From JANLVI01 sp031363915 (GTDB lineage Bacteria; Vulcanimicrobiota; Vulcanimicrobiia; Vulcanimicrobiales; Vulcanimicrobiaceae): a DNA stretch of 64,000 bases. Each line of letters opens with the position of its first letter. The first letter of the stretch is position 1. Shown here in pieces: positions 1 to 7,403 of this stretch. The position numbers were made by a program, and so were the translations under genes. Under the pieces are notes generated by a model. It did not search any database. It was not told where the DNA came from and was given only the letters and a program-made list of their open reading frames with translations. Location of the stretch: positions 1-64,000 of the forward strand of contig JANLVI010000015.1 of the NCBI GenBank assembly GCA_031363915.1, given 5' to 3'.

Positions 1-1
1 C

Positions 2-295
2 TCAGGGATCCACGACAACCTCCGCCACGGCGAAGGCACGATCGACGGCTGCACCAACACGCCGCACGGCAAATACAACTACCACTATTACTGCCATTAC
101 GAATATATGTACGCCGACGGACACGTCGAGCAAGACACCATCCCATGGCCTCAAATCTATCCAGCGAATAACGACCCGCTCATGGCCAGGCACTCGCGCG
201 TCAACATTCTTCCGCCGCCTTCAGACTACAAACCTGATCGCTCGCTACAGCCGTTACTGCAGATGTTCTTTGGTGCCCCCGAACCCGCGCCATAG
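2..295 (+). CDS. C-terminal part of an unknown protein (cut by window start)
   Basis: The frame is open from the first bases of the window to the TAG at 293-295, giving the last 97 residues of a protein whose start lies outside. It is rich in His, Tyr and Asn near its beginning (a patch with HG, HYYCHY and EYMY) and ends in a Pro-rich tail. No family was recognised. An internal ATG at 107 could start a shorter product, but the residues before it look like continuous protein. It sits beside the AT-rich DUF262/HEPN island and may or may not belong to it. Confidence 0.5.
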   Translation, partial: SGIHDNLRHGEGTIDGCTNTPHGKYNYHYYCHYEYMYADGHVEQDTIPWPQIYPANNDPLMARHSRVNILPPPSDYKPDRSLQPLLQMFFGAPEPAP

Positions 296-780
296 TTTAA
301 GCTTTGCACTGGATCGCACCGCAGCGAATGAGCCATCTTACCTTCACGTTTTTTTGTTGCGGCGTCTTTAAGCAAAACAGGCGATTTTATATCGACAACT
401 TCCAACCGTCGCGCTTTTGGCACGATATAAAAAACAAGCAGCGAGGTCTAGGCAGATCGGTTCCCGATAGATTGCCCGCACGCTTTCAAGCGACGACTGA
501 CGATTGGGAAAATTTTCAACGAGACTTTCTCATAAACCGCGTTATCTACTAGTTCTGAGCAACTTTAGAGCACCAACGCTTCCGGAATTTCGCAGCCCTC
601 GTTTGCAGGAACCCGAATGTCCGTGAAATTTGGGGCTACGTCAATACTTAAACTTTCGACCATAGCTTCGATAAACGATGGAATTGCAAAGCATGAGGCC
701 AATTGGTCAGTAGCACTCGCAACACACGCGGTTTCTTGCCCTCGGAAACAGGCGCATGCATTCGTTTAAGGAGCACTTCC
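296..780. other. AT-rich intergenic region
   Basis: This 485-base stretch separates the truncated first gene from the DUF262 gene. It is visibly richer in A/T than most of the window. It contains an 82-codon open frame at 304-552 (+) with no Shine-Dalgarno sequence and no recognisable family, which is not called as a gene. The only clear signal is the AAGGAG at 768-773, which serves the ATG at 781. No hairpin with a T-run was seen. Confidence 0.6.
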
Positions 781-1830
781 ATGGCTCAACCCGGGACATC
801 ATCATATACCGTTTCGGATTTCTTGCAGTGGCAAGGTGCAAAACAGTTGCAACTGGCAGCAAAATTTCAGCGCCGTAGTGTGTGGGTTGAGAAGGCAAAA
901 AGCTATCTCATTGACACTATGATTCGCGAGAAGCCAATTCCGCCGATTTTTCTGAGATTGCGGATCGATTTGAGTAATAGGCGTACGCTTCGGGAAGTAG
1001 TTGATGGCCAACAGCGTATCCGGACCGTCTTGAGCTACGTAGCGGGAGAGTTCCCGATTTTAAAAGCTCACAACGAAGCTTTACAGGGCAAATATTTCGC
1101 TGATTTGTCACCGGAACTGCAAGAACGAATTTTGCAGTACACGTTTTTCGTTTTTACACTACAAAATGTGAGTGACGAGGATGTTCTCGATATATTCGCT
1201 CGATTTAATACCTACTCGGTTGCTCTTAACGCTCAAGAACTTCGAAATGCGAAATTCACCGGCGTTTTCAAGCGAACAGCATATACACTCGCCCACCGAT
1301 ATAATAAGTTTTGGGTTAAAAACGGAATTTTTACGGATCGCCAGATTACGCGCATGTTAGAAGTTGAATTCGTGTCGGAACTAATCGGTACGATGCTTAA
1401 CGGCATCGTCTCCACGTCGAAACGCGAGCTTGATCGATATTACGAAGATTACGACGACGAATTTTCTTTAAGAGAGCGATTCTCTGGTCGTTTCGAGCAA
1501 GTAATTAATATTATTGGCGATATGTTCGGAGATCGTTTGGCGGGTTCAATCTTTCACAGGAAGCCACTCTTTTTTAGCCTATTTATCGCCGTATATTCAC
1601 TGAGATTTGGCTTACCCGGAGAGGTGACTTCTAAAATAAAATTTTCCGCCTCTCAGATTGAGAGTATCGTTCAACGCCTGATTCGTTTCGAGCAGGCTAT
1701 AACGAGAGACGATCCTCCAGCCAGATATCGAGATTTTATTAGCGCAATGAATCGGGCGACGGCAAATCAGGGGAACCGCGCTCTCCGACACGATTTACTC
1801 TCCGATATAATTTTCAGCGCAACAAATTAG
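781..1830 (+). CDS. DUF262 (GmrSD N-terminal-like) domain protein
   Basis: A 349-residue protein of the DUF262 family, the ParB/sulfiredoxin-like fold found in GmrS of the GmrSD type IV restriction enzyme. Seen: the FQRRSVW block near residues 29-35, typical of the family (FQRxxVW), followed by an IPPIFLR strand, then the DGQQR catalytic-type motif near residue 79. The rest is helical without a second known domain, so it is a stand-alone GmrS-like protein without a GmrD (DUF1524 HNH) part. The ATG at 781 is preferred over an upstream GTG at 703 because AAGGAG lies 7 bases before it and the conserved region starts just after. A HEPN gene follows 35 bases downstream. Codon use and base composition are AT-rich compared with the chromosome to the right, which suggests horizontal transfer. 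A role in nucleic-acid cleavage or phage defence is inferred. Confidence 0.82.
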   Translation: MAQPGTSSYTVSDFLQWQGAKQLQLAAKFQRRSVWVEKAKSYLIDTMIREKPIPPIFLRLRIDLSNRRTLREVVDGQQRIRTVLSYVAGEFPILKAHNEALQGKYFADLSPELQERILQYTFFVFTLQNVSDEDVLDIFARFNTYSVALNAQELRNAKFTGVFKRTAYTLAHRYNKFWVKNGIFTDRQITRMLEVEFVSELIGTMLNGIVSTSKRELDRYYEDYDDEFSLRERFSGRFEQVINIIGDMFGDRLAGSIFHRKPLFFSLFIAVYSLRFGLPGEVTSKIKFSASQIESIVQRLIRFEQAITRDDPPARYRDFISAMNRATANQGNRALRHDLLSDIIFSATN

Positions 1831-1865
1831 CCAATTTGTTAATCACGTAAGGCATATGTAAAAAG

Positions 1866-2516
1866 ATGCCAGCCCGAAGTGTCGCCCAGTGCCGCTCACT
1901 TTTTGAGGAACGCATCGATTCGCTTTTGCAGTTTGCTGACGAATCGCGGGGGTTTCATTTCATTACGCCCAACGGTTCGAGAACGCACATTGGTAGCCGC
2001 CGCCGTGAGATGATAGTTGGAATGACGTTATTGCATTCTCACATTGCGTGGGAAGATTTTTTGGAAACAGTCTTTGTTCGATTTCTTTGTGGAGCGGTTC
2101 CGCCAACTGGCGGTGCCCCAATCCTCATCCGGCCACGTTTTTCAAATAATGCTTCGGCTATGTCGGATATGCTCGCGAGTTTTGGGAGTGGAAAGTTCCT
2201 AAATTGGAGTGAATCAAATACATTGCGCTACGCGGCGCGCTACTTCCACTTGGGCGAGCCTTTTGCGACATCGATCGGTTCGGTGAAAACCACTTCTAGC
2301 GAAATGAATGTGATCAGAAATCGATTTGCTCATCGCTCGCTCTTTTCGAGATTGGAATTTCAGCGCATCGTGACCTCTCGTCTTGGCTATGTTCCACGGG
2401 GCATGACGGTCGGTAGATTCCTGACGGGGGCCGCCCCTACTGGGACAGGTGCATCCAATATGTTGGATTACTATACAAGCGAATTGAAAGTGGCTGCATC
2501 TGCGATTGTGCCTTGA
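1866..2516 (+). CDS. HEPN-domain protein, probable RNase partner of DUF262
   Basis: A 216-residue, mostly helical protein. Its key feature is RNRFAH near residues 156-161, the R-N-x(3)-H form of the Rx4-6H catalytic motif of HEPN ribonucleases and RNA-binding toxins. An upstream amphipathic helix ending HIAWEDFLE also resembles HEPN families such as the RiboL-PSP or MAE_28990 types; which subfamily cannot be settled by eye. The start is the ATG at 1866 with only a weak upstream TAAGG. The short 35-base gap and shared AT-rich composition indicate co-transcription with the DUF262 gene. HEPN RNases are common effectors in abortive-infection and toxin-antitoxin modules (established); that role here is inferred. 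Confidence 0.68.
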   Translation: MPARSVAQCRSLFEERIDSLLQFADESRGFHFITPNGSRTHIGSRRREMIVGMTLLHSHIAWEDFLETVFVRFLCGAVPPTGGAPILIRPRFSNNASAMSDMLASFGSGKFLNWSESNTLRYAARYFHLGEPFATSIGSVKTTSSEMNVIRNRFAHRSLFSRLEFQRIVTSRLGYVPRGMTVGRFLTGAAPTGTGASNMLDYYTSELKVAASAIVP

Positions 2517-2824
2517 TTACCGATTGGCGACAGTCAACGGCTTCCTCCAGAATAAGAATCATGGGAAGGAGCTGAATGGCGGAAACGTTACCGGCGAGAT
2601 AACTGACTCAAAAAAGGTAATTAAGTGTCAGCGTGTGGATCGGCCTTCATCAAATCAGGTACGCGACGAGGGATGGATCGGCTTGGACAAAAATCGCCGG
2701 GCGAGAGCATGTTAATAGGCACTAATGCCTGGAGATTACGGGCCTAGACGGCCTGTCCTCATGACCTTTTTGCTAATTGGCGCCGACTGCTCCGAATGAG
2801 GTGTAGCAAATCCATTCCGGGCAA
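2517..2824. other. Intergenic region at right edge of AT-rich island
   Basis: 308 bases between the HEPN gene and the converging metG stop. A 69-codon open frame overlapping the HEPN stop (2506-2715) starts with TTG and shows no family resemblance, so it is not called. An imperfect inverted repeat (TTCCGG ... CCGGAA) lies at about 2814-2833 over the metG stop, without a T-run. No tRNA or direct repeat marking an integration site was recognised. Base composition returns to the GC-rich background across this stretch. Confidence 0.5.
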
Positions 2825-4345
2825 CTATGCCGGAACGGGCGGATCGATCCGCGGGAAAATCCCGTCACCCAGTGCGGTCTGCGTCTGTGCAGCAAGGCCG
2901 CCCCACTGCAAGTTCTCCGCCCACTTCACGCTAGGCGTTCCACGCAATCCAAGTTGGAGCCAGATTTCGGTCGCCTTCGCCGGGATGAACGGGTAGAGCA
3001 GGATCGCCGTCCAGCGTAAGCCTTCGCACAAATCGTAGAGCAGCACGTCGAGTTCGGCTACGCGTTCTTCTTTGTGCAGCACCCACGGCTTTTTCTCTTC
3101 GATTTCGCGGTTGAGGGCGGTGATGAGATCCCAAATCTCTTCGAGTGCCTCGCGGAATTGCAGATTCTTCACGCGCTCGTGCACGCTTGTGCCCAGATCC
3201 GCAAAGCGTTCGCCGAGCCGTGAATCACTTGCCGCCGGCACGAGACCATTGCGGTATTTGTCGAGCATCGAGAGCGAGCGGCGCAGTAGGTTGCCAAGGT
3301 CGTTGCCAAGGTCGCTATTGTGGCGCATGCGCAGCTTCTCGACCGAAAACGAGAAGTCGCTGCCGAACGGCGCTTCGCGTAAGAGAAAATAGCGAATCGA
3401 ATCGGGTCCGAATTCATCGGCAAGCGCGAACGGATCGATCACGTTGCCGAGGGACTTTGACATCTTTTCGCCTTCAAGCGTGATCCAGCCGTGCGCGAAG
3501 ACGGCATCGGGTGCGGGCAGCTTGAGCGCCCAGAGCACTGCGGGCCAAATCAGCGTATGAAAGCGCGCGATCTCTTTGCCCACGAGTTGCACGGATGCGG
3601 GCCACAGCGATTTGAATTGCTCGGTGTCGTGTTCCCAACCGATCGCGGTGATGTAGTTGAGCAGCGCGTCGAACCACACGTACATCACGCCGCCGCCCGG
3701 CAGCGGGATACCCCAATCAAAGTTGGTGCGCGAGATCGAGAGATCGTCGAGCCCACCCTCGAGCGTCACCATCATCTCGTTGTAGACCGCTTGTGGCCGC
3801 ACGAAATTGGGATTGGCTTTGAAGTGTTCGATCAGCCGATCGCGGTAACGCGAGAGCGCGAAGAACCAACTATCTTCCGAGAGCCACTGCACGGGGCGGC
3901 GACATTCGGGATTGGGACATTTCCCATCGATCAGTTTGGATTCGAGCCAAAACGTCTCGTCGTTCGTGCAGTACCAGCCCTCGTATTTCCCAAGGTAGAT
4001 ATCGCCCGTGGCTTTGAGCTGCTCGAACACTTTCACGCACGCGCTCATGTGGCGACGTTCGGTCGTGCGGATGAAGTCATCGAACTGCGCGTCGAATTTT
4101 TCCGCAAGCTCTTGCCATTTTGGCGCAAGCGAATCGACGTACGCGCGCGGCGTCATGCCGGCGGCGGTCGCGGCATTGGCGACTTTTTGACCGTGTTCGT
4201 CGGTTCCGGTTAAGGCGAAGGCGGGACCGTTTGCGCGCGCGGTGCGGGCGAGGACGTCGGCGGCAATCGAGGTGTAGGCGTGGCCGATGTGCGGATTCCC
4301 GCTGATGTAATAGATGGGTGTTGTGATGTAGTACGCGCGGTCCAT
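2825..4345 (-). CDS. metG: Methionyl-tRNA synthetase
   Basis: Class I aminoacyl-tRNA synthetase that charges tRNA-Met. Seen in the 506-residue product: ITTPIYY at the N-terminus, the HIGH signature at residues 19-22, TGTDEHG at about 47-53, a zinc-knuckle CPNPEC (Cys 143 and 148) in the connective peptide, the WFDALLNY block and KMSKS at 294-298. The protein ends after the anticodon-binding helical domain and lacks the C-terminal OB-fold dimerisation domain of longer MetRS. The ATG at 4345 is chosen because the family starts just before ITTPIYY; a GTG at 4381 would add 12 residues and overlap rsmI. It lies 13 bases after the rsmI stop, so the two are probably one transcript. Confidence 0.97.
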   Translation of the reverse strand: MDRAYYITTPIYYISGNPHIGHAYTSIAADVLARTARANGPAFALTGTDEHGQKVANAATAAGMTPRAYVDSLAPKWQELAEKFDAQFDDFIRTTERRHMSACVKVFEQLKATGDIYLGKYEGWYCTNDETFWLESKLIDGKCPNPECRRPVQWLSEDSWFFALSRYRDRLIEHFKANPNFVRPQAVYNEMMVTLEGGLDDLSISRTNFDWGIPLPGGGVMYVWFDALLNYITAIGWEHDTEQFKSLWPASVQLVGKEIARFHTLIWPAVLWALKLPAPDAVFAHGWITLEGEKMSKSLGNVIDPFALADEFGPDSIRYFLLREAPFGSDFSFSVEKLRMRHNSDLGNDLGNLLRRSLSMLDKYRNGLVPAASDSRLGERFADLGTSVHERVKNLQFREALEEIWDLITALNREIEEKKPWVLHKEERVAELDVLLYDLCEGLRWTAILLYPFIPAKATEIWLQLGLRGTPSVKWAENLQWGGLAAQTQTALGDGIFPRIDPPVPA

Positions 4346-4358
4346 AGCCGCACGATGT

Positions 4359-5210
4359 TCAGTTTGGCTCGCCGCCTTCACCTTCGCGAACGCGCTTTCT
4401 CTCCGTAATGCGCGCGTAGAGATGGTGGCGTTCGCCCGCCCCCTGCGCGACGAGGGCTTTCGCTGCGGCCGAGACGCTTGCGCCCCCCTCGAGCAGCGCG
4501 TCGATTGCGGCGTCGATTGTATCCTCGCTCGGCGCTACGGCTTCGTACGCCAGCGGCTCGATCACAAAGGCGATCTCGCCGCGCACGGGGTCGGCCAGTT
4601 TGGCGAGGATCTCTGCGGCGGTGCCGGCTAGGTGCTCCTCGTGGAGCTTGGTGAGCTCGCGGACGAGGAACACGCGGGCCGCGGGGCCGACCGACGCGAG
4701 GCCCGCGAGGGTGGCGCGGATGCGGTGCGGGGCCTCGTACCAGACGCTTGGGGCCTTGGCCCGCAGTGCCTCGGCAAAGGCGGCATCGCGCGCGCCGGTC
4801 GCCCGCGGCGGGAAGCCCTCAAAGGTGAAGCGCCGTAGATCGAAGCCTGAGAGGACGGCCGCGCACACGAAGGCGACGGCCCCCGGCAGCACGTCGACCG
4901 CTACGCCGGCCGCGCGGGCCGCAGCGACCAGGGCCGAGCCCGGGTCGGAGATGCCCGGCATCCCGGCATCGGTCACGACGACGACGCGCTCCGTTTGCGC
5001 GCGCTCCAGGATCGTCTCGGTCGCGGTTTTTGCGTTGTGCTCGTGGTAGGTCCAGATGTCTTTGCCGGGGATCTCGTAGGCCGAGAGCAGGCGCCGCGTC
5101 ACGCGCGAGTCCTCCGCAACGATCAGGTCGGCGTCGCGCAGCGCGTCGAGCGAACGCAGCGTGATGTCGCGGAGGTTGCCGAGCGGCGTCGCGACAAAGA
5201 TGAGAGGCAT
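4359..5210 (-). CDS. rsmI: 16S rRNA (cytidine1402-2'-O)-methyltransferase RsmI
   Basis: SAM-dependent methyltransferase of the tetrapyrrole methylase fold that 2'-O-methylates C1402 of 16S rRNA. Family signatures visible in 283 residues: VATPLGNLRD at the N-terminus, VAEDSR, the VVTDAGMPGISDPG glycine-rich block, then LPGAVAF and FEGFPP. The start at 5210 places the conserved ATPLGNL motif 6 residues in, as usual; a longer reading from 5273 would add unrelated sequence. Its ATG overlaps the ATG of the divergent LOR/SDH gene in a shared CATG at 5208-5211. The 3' end is followed after 13 bases by metG. Confidence 0.95.
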   Translation of the reverse strand: MPLIFVATPLGNLRDITLRSLDALRDADLIVAEDSRVTRRLLSAYEIPGKDIWTYHEHNAKTATETILERAQTERVVVVTDAGMPGISDPGSALVAAARAAGVAVDVLPGAVAFVCAAVLSGFDLRRFTFEGFPPRATGARDAAFAEALRAKAPSVWYEAPHRIRATLAGLASVGPAARVFLVRELTKLHEEHLAGTAAEILAKLADPVRGEIAFVIEPLAYEAVAPSEDTIDAAIDALLEGGASVSAAAKALVAQGAGERHHLYARITERKRVREGEGGEPN

Positions 5211-6465
5211 GAGCGGCGATTCGTCACGCGTGCTGCAAACGAATGCACGCACGATCGAACTCCGCGGCCACATCCTCGACTCCGGGATCTTCAGCCGCGT
5301 CCTTTCGATTCTTACCGACCACGAAACATCGTCCTACGAGATCGAGCAGTTCGATGCCGGTCTCACCAAAGATGACGCGAGTTATGCGCGGCTGACCATT
5401 CAGGACGAGAGCCTTGAGGAGCTGGTGAAGCTCCTCGATCAGCTGCGCGACGTTGGCGCTGCGGTTGTGGCGGATAACGATGCGACGCTCGAGGCGGCGC
5501 CAACGGATGGCGTGTTGCCTGATTTGTTTTACGCCACGACCAATCTTGAGACCGAAGTCAAAGTCGCCGGGAAGTGGATTCCCGTTGACGTGCCCGAGAT
5601 GGATTGCGCGATTGGCGTGGATGCCGCCGGGCATGCGCGCACGATTCCGCCTTCGGATGTGCTTCAGGGCGAGATGGTCGTCGTCGGGCACGACGGCGTG
5701 CGTGTGCGGCCGCCGCAGCGTGCGCGCAAGAAAGCCGTCTTCGAATTCATGTCGAGCACGGTTTCGAGCGAGAAGCCGCGTGCATCGCTGATCGCCGAGG
5801 TCGCGCGCGAACTGGTCGAGACGCTGCGAGCGAGCAAACGCGTGCTCGTGGTCGGCGGGCCGGCGATCGTGCATACGGGTGCGGGACATTTCCTCGCCGA
5901 GATGATCCGCGATGGCCTTGTCACGGCGCTCTTTGCCGGGAACGCGCTTGCCGTGCACGACATGGAATCGCAGTTCTTCGGCACATCGCTTGGTGTCAAT
6001 CTGCAAGACGCGTTCCCCGCAGAAGAAGGCCATGTGCATCATCTGCGCACCGTGAATCGGCTACGCGCGGCTGGCGGCATTCAGGCGGCGATGGATAGCG
6101 GTCTGCTCACCTCGGGCATTATGTACGAAGCGTATAAAGCAAAGATCCCGGTCGTGCTTGCGGGCTCGATTCGCGACGACGGTCCGATCCCCGATGTGAT
6201 CACTGATGTCGTCGAATCGCAACGCAAGATGCGCGAGTACGTCCCGGAGATCGGGATGGCCCTGATGGTCTGCACGCTACTGCACTCGATTGCCGTCGGG
6301 AACATGCTGCCCGCCTCGTGCAAGACGATCTGCGTCGATATCAATCCCGCCAGCGTCACCAAGCTGACCGATCGCGGTTCGCACCAGACGATCGGCGTGG
6401 TCATGGATGCGGCCTCGTTCCTCCGCGAACTCTCGGGTGCGGCTCGAGCCCTCCAGCCGGCATAG
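5209..6465 (+). CDS. LOR/SDH-type (TIGR00300) protein, ornithine cyclodeaminase-like
   Basis: A 418-residue member of the family first annotated from archaea as the LOR/SDH bifunctional enzyme conserved region (TIGR00300). Methanogen members act as NAD-dependent ornithine cyclodeaminase, and the cyanobacterial ArgZ/AgrE enzymes carry the same domain at their C-terminus (established). Visible signatures: RTIELRGHILDSG near the start, the Rossmann-like VLVVGGPAIVHTGAGHF, GSIRDDGPIPDV, TLLHSIAVGNMLP and VDINPASVTKLTDRGS. There is no arginine dihydrolase domain, so ornithine to proline conversion is the likely but unproven reaction. The ATG at 5209 is shared head-to-head with rsmI and has no good Shine-Dalgarno, so the exact start is uncertain by a few residues. 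Confidence 0.85.
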   Translation: MSGDSSRVLQTNARTIELRGHILDSGIFSRVLSILTDHETSSYEIEQFDAGLTKDDASYARLTIQDESLEELVKLLDQLRDVGAAVVADNDATLEAAPTDGVLPDLFYATTNLETEVKVAGKWIPVDVPEMDCAIGVDAAGHARTIPPSDVLQGEMVVVGHDGVRVRPPQRARKKAVFEFMSSTVSSEKPRASLIAEVARELVETLRASKRVLVVGGPAIVHTGAGHFLAEMIRDGLVTALFAGNALAVHDMESQFFGTSLGVNLQDAFPAEEGHVHHLRTVNRLRAAGGIQAAMDSGLLTSGIMYEAYKAKIPVVLAGSIRDDGPIPDVITDVVESQRKMREYVPEIGMALMVCTLLHSIAVGNMLPASCKTICVDINPASVTKLTDRGSHQTIGVVMDAASFLRELSGAARALQPA

Positions 6466-6504
6466 CCGCAACCGATGGAATGCAGCGACGGGTCATCAGG
6501 CGAC

Positions 6505-6762
6505 ATGACGCAAGAGGAAATCGAACAACTAGAAAACGGCCGGAAAATCGAGATGTACGTCTCGCCGACCTGCCCCTATTGCGTGCAAGCACGCGCCCAC
6601 TTTGACAAACGCGGCGTAGCGTACACGATTTACGACGCACAAGGCGATCGCGACGCGCGCAAGCGCATGTACGGCTATAGCAATAATAATAAGACCGTCC
6701 CAGTCATCGTCGTCGACGGCAGCTACGTCCAATCGGGTTGGGGCTCACCGCCACGAGGTTGA
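6505..6762 (+). CDS. Glutaredoxin-like thiol-disulfide protein
   Basis: An 85-residue thioredoxin-fold protein. It has the strand IEMYVSPTC, the redox motif CPYC, a long helix and the cis-Pro TVPVIVVDG segment of glutaredoxins. The C-terminus ends GWGSPPRG instead of the usual GCDDL-type glutathione-binding loop, which resembles the UXX-star/GrxC-like subgroup. The ATG at 6505 is preferred to 6475 because the family begins close to the first strand. It lies 39 bases after the LOR/SDH gene on the same strand. A role in dithiol or glutathione-linked reduction is inferred from fold and motif. Confidence 0.85.
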   Translation: MTQEEIEQLENGRKIEMYVSPTCPYCVQARAHFDKRGVAYTIYDAQGDRDARKRMYGYSNNNKTVPVIVVDGSYVQSGWGSPPRG

Positions 6763-6798
6763 ACGGTTCACTAACGGTGCCGGTCGGCGCCTAAAAAT

Positions 6799-7326
6799 CT
6801 ACGGTGTATTGATCGCAAACGATATGGCGTCTCCTGGGTAATAACCAGGCGCGTCACCTTGGAACTGCACAAAAGAACAGTTTGCTCCAGTGGCCGCAAG
6901 TGCCATTCGGTATTGGTGATTTCCTAAATTCGTTCCGGTCAAGCCGCTACATTTTCCGTTGTAAATTGTGAATGTTGGAATAAGACCATAGAAGTTCGAT
7001 TGCGCAAACGTTATCGTGATCGTTTGTCCCAATGACGCGAACGTAATTGGGGGCCCATCGGTCACCGAGCTGATGGAATCTCCGGGAACAGGGATTAGCG
7101 TGAATGGCCAACTCGGATCAGACTGTGCGGCGTAAGTTCCGTCACCTTTCCAGGTTGCCGTAATGGGACCCGGCGTCCCAACTACTGTTGGCGTGGGAGA
7201 ACGGGACGGTGTCGGCGGCGGTTCCGCGCTTGATGCCCCAGGGGCTGATCCACCGCCTCCGCAACTTGTAAACGTCAGGGCAGCGATGATCGTAAATCCG
7301 CATTTTCTGAGAGCACCCGCTTGCAT
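6799..7326 (-). CDS. Probable Pro/Thr-rich lipoprotein of unknown function
   Basis: 175 residues with an N-terminal Lys/Arg pair, a short hydrophobic stretch and a possible but non-standard lipobox (LTFTSC, Phe at -3), then a Gly/Ser and Pro/Thr-rich spacer rich in PTP. The remainder is a compact beta-rich domain with two Cys. The ATG at 7326 has a good GGGGGA Shine-Dalgarno 7 bases upstream, which rules out the longer reading from 7425. It lies downstream of the pseudopilin on the same strand. An exported envelope protein is inferred; no family was recognised. Confidence 0.7.
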   Translation of the reverse strand: MQAGALRKCGFTIIAALTFTSCGGGGSAPGASSAEPPPTPSRSPTPTVVGTPGPITATWKGDGTYAAQSDPSWPFTLIPVPGDSISSVTDGPPITFASLGQTITITFAQSNFYGLIPTFTIYNGKCSGLTGTNLGNHQYRMALAATGANCSFVQFQGDAPGYYPGDAISFAINTP

Positions 7327-7403
7327 TCTGATTCCCCCGGTCAAGAAAATAGTCTGATCCTTGAATCTACGTCCATAGATAGCGGCATTTCTTGAGCAGA
7401 ATT

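Noticed and set aside
304..552. 82-codon open frame in the AT-rich left end
   Set aside because: No Shine-Dalgarno, no recognisable family and a composition like non-coding AT-rich DNA.
2506..2715. 69-codon open frame overlapping the HEPN stop
   Set aside because: TTG start inside the end of the HEPN gene, no ribosome site, no protein-like pattern.
2814..2833. Inverted repeat at the metG stop as terminator
   Set aside because: Short stem with a bulge and no T-run on the metG strand.
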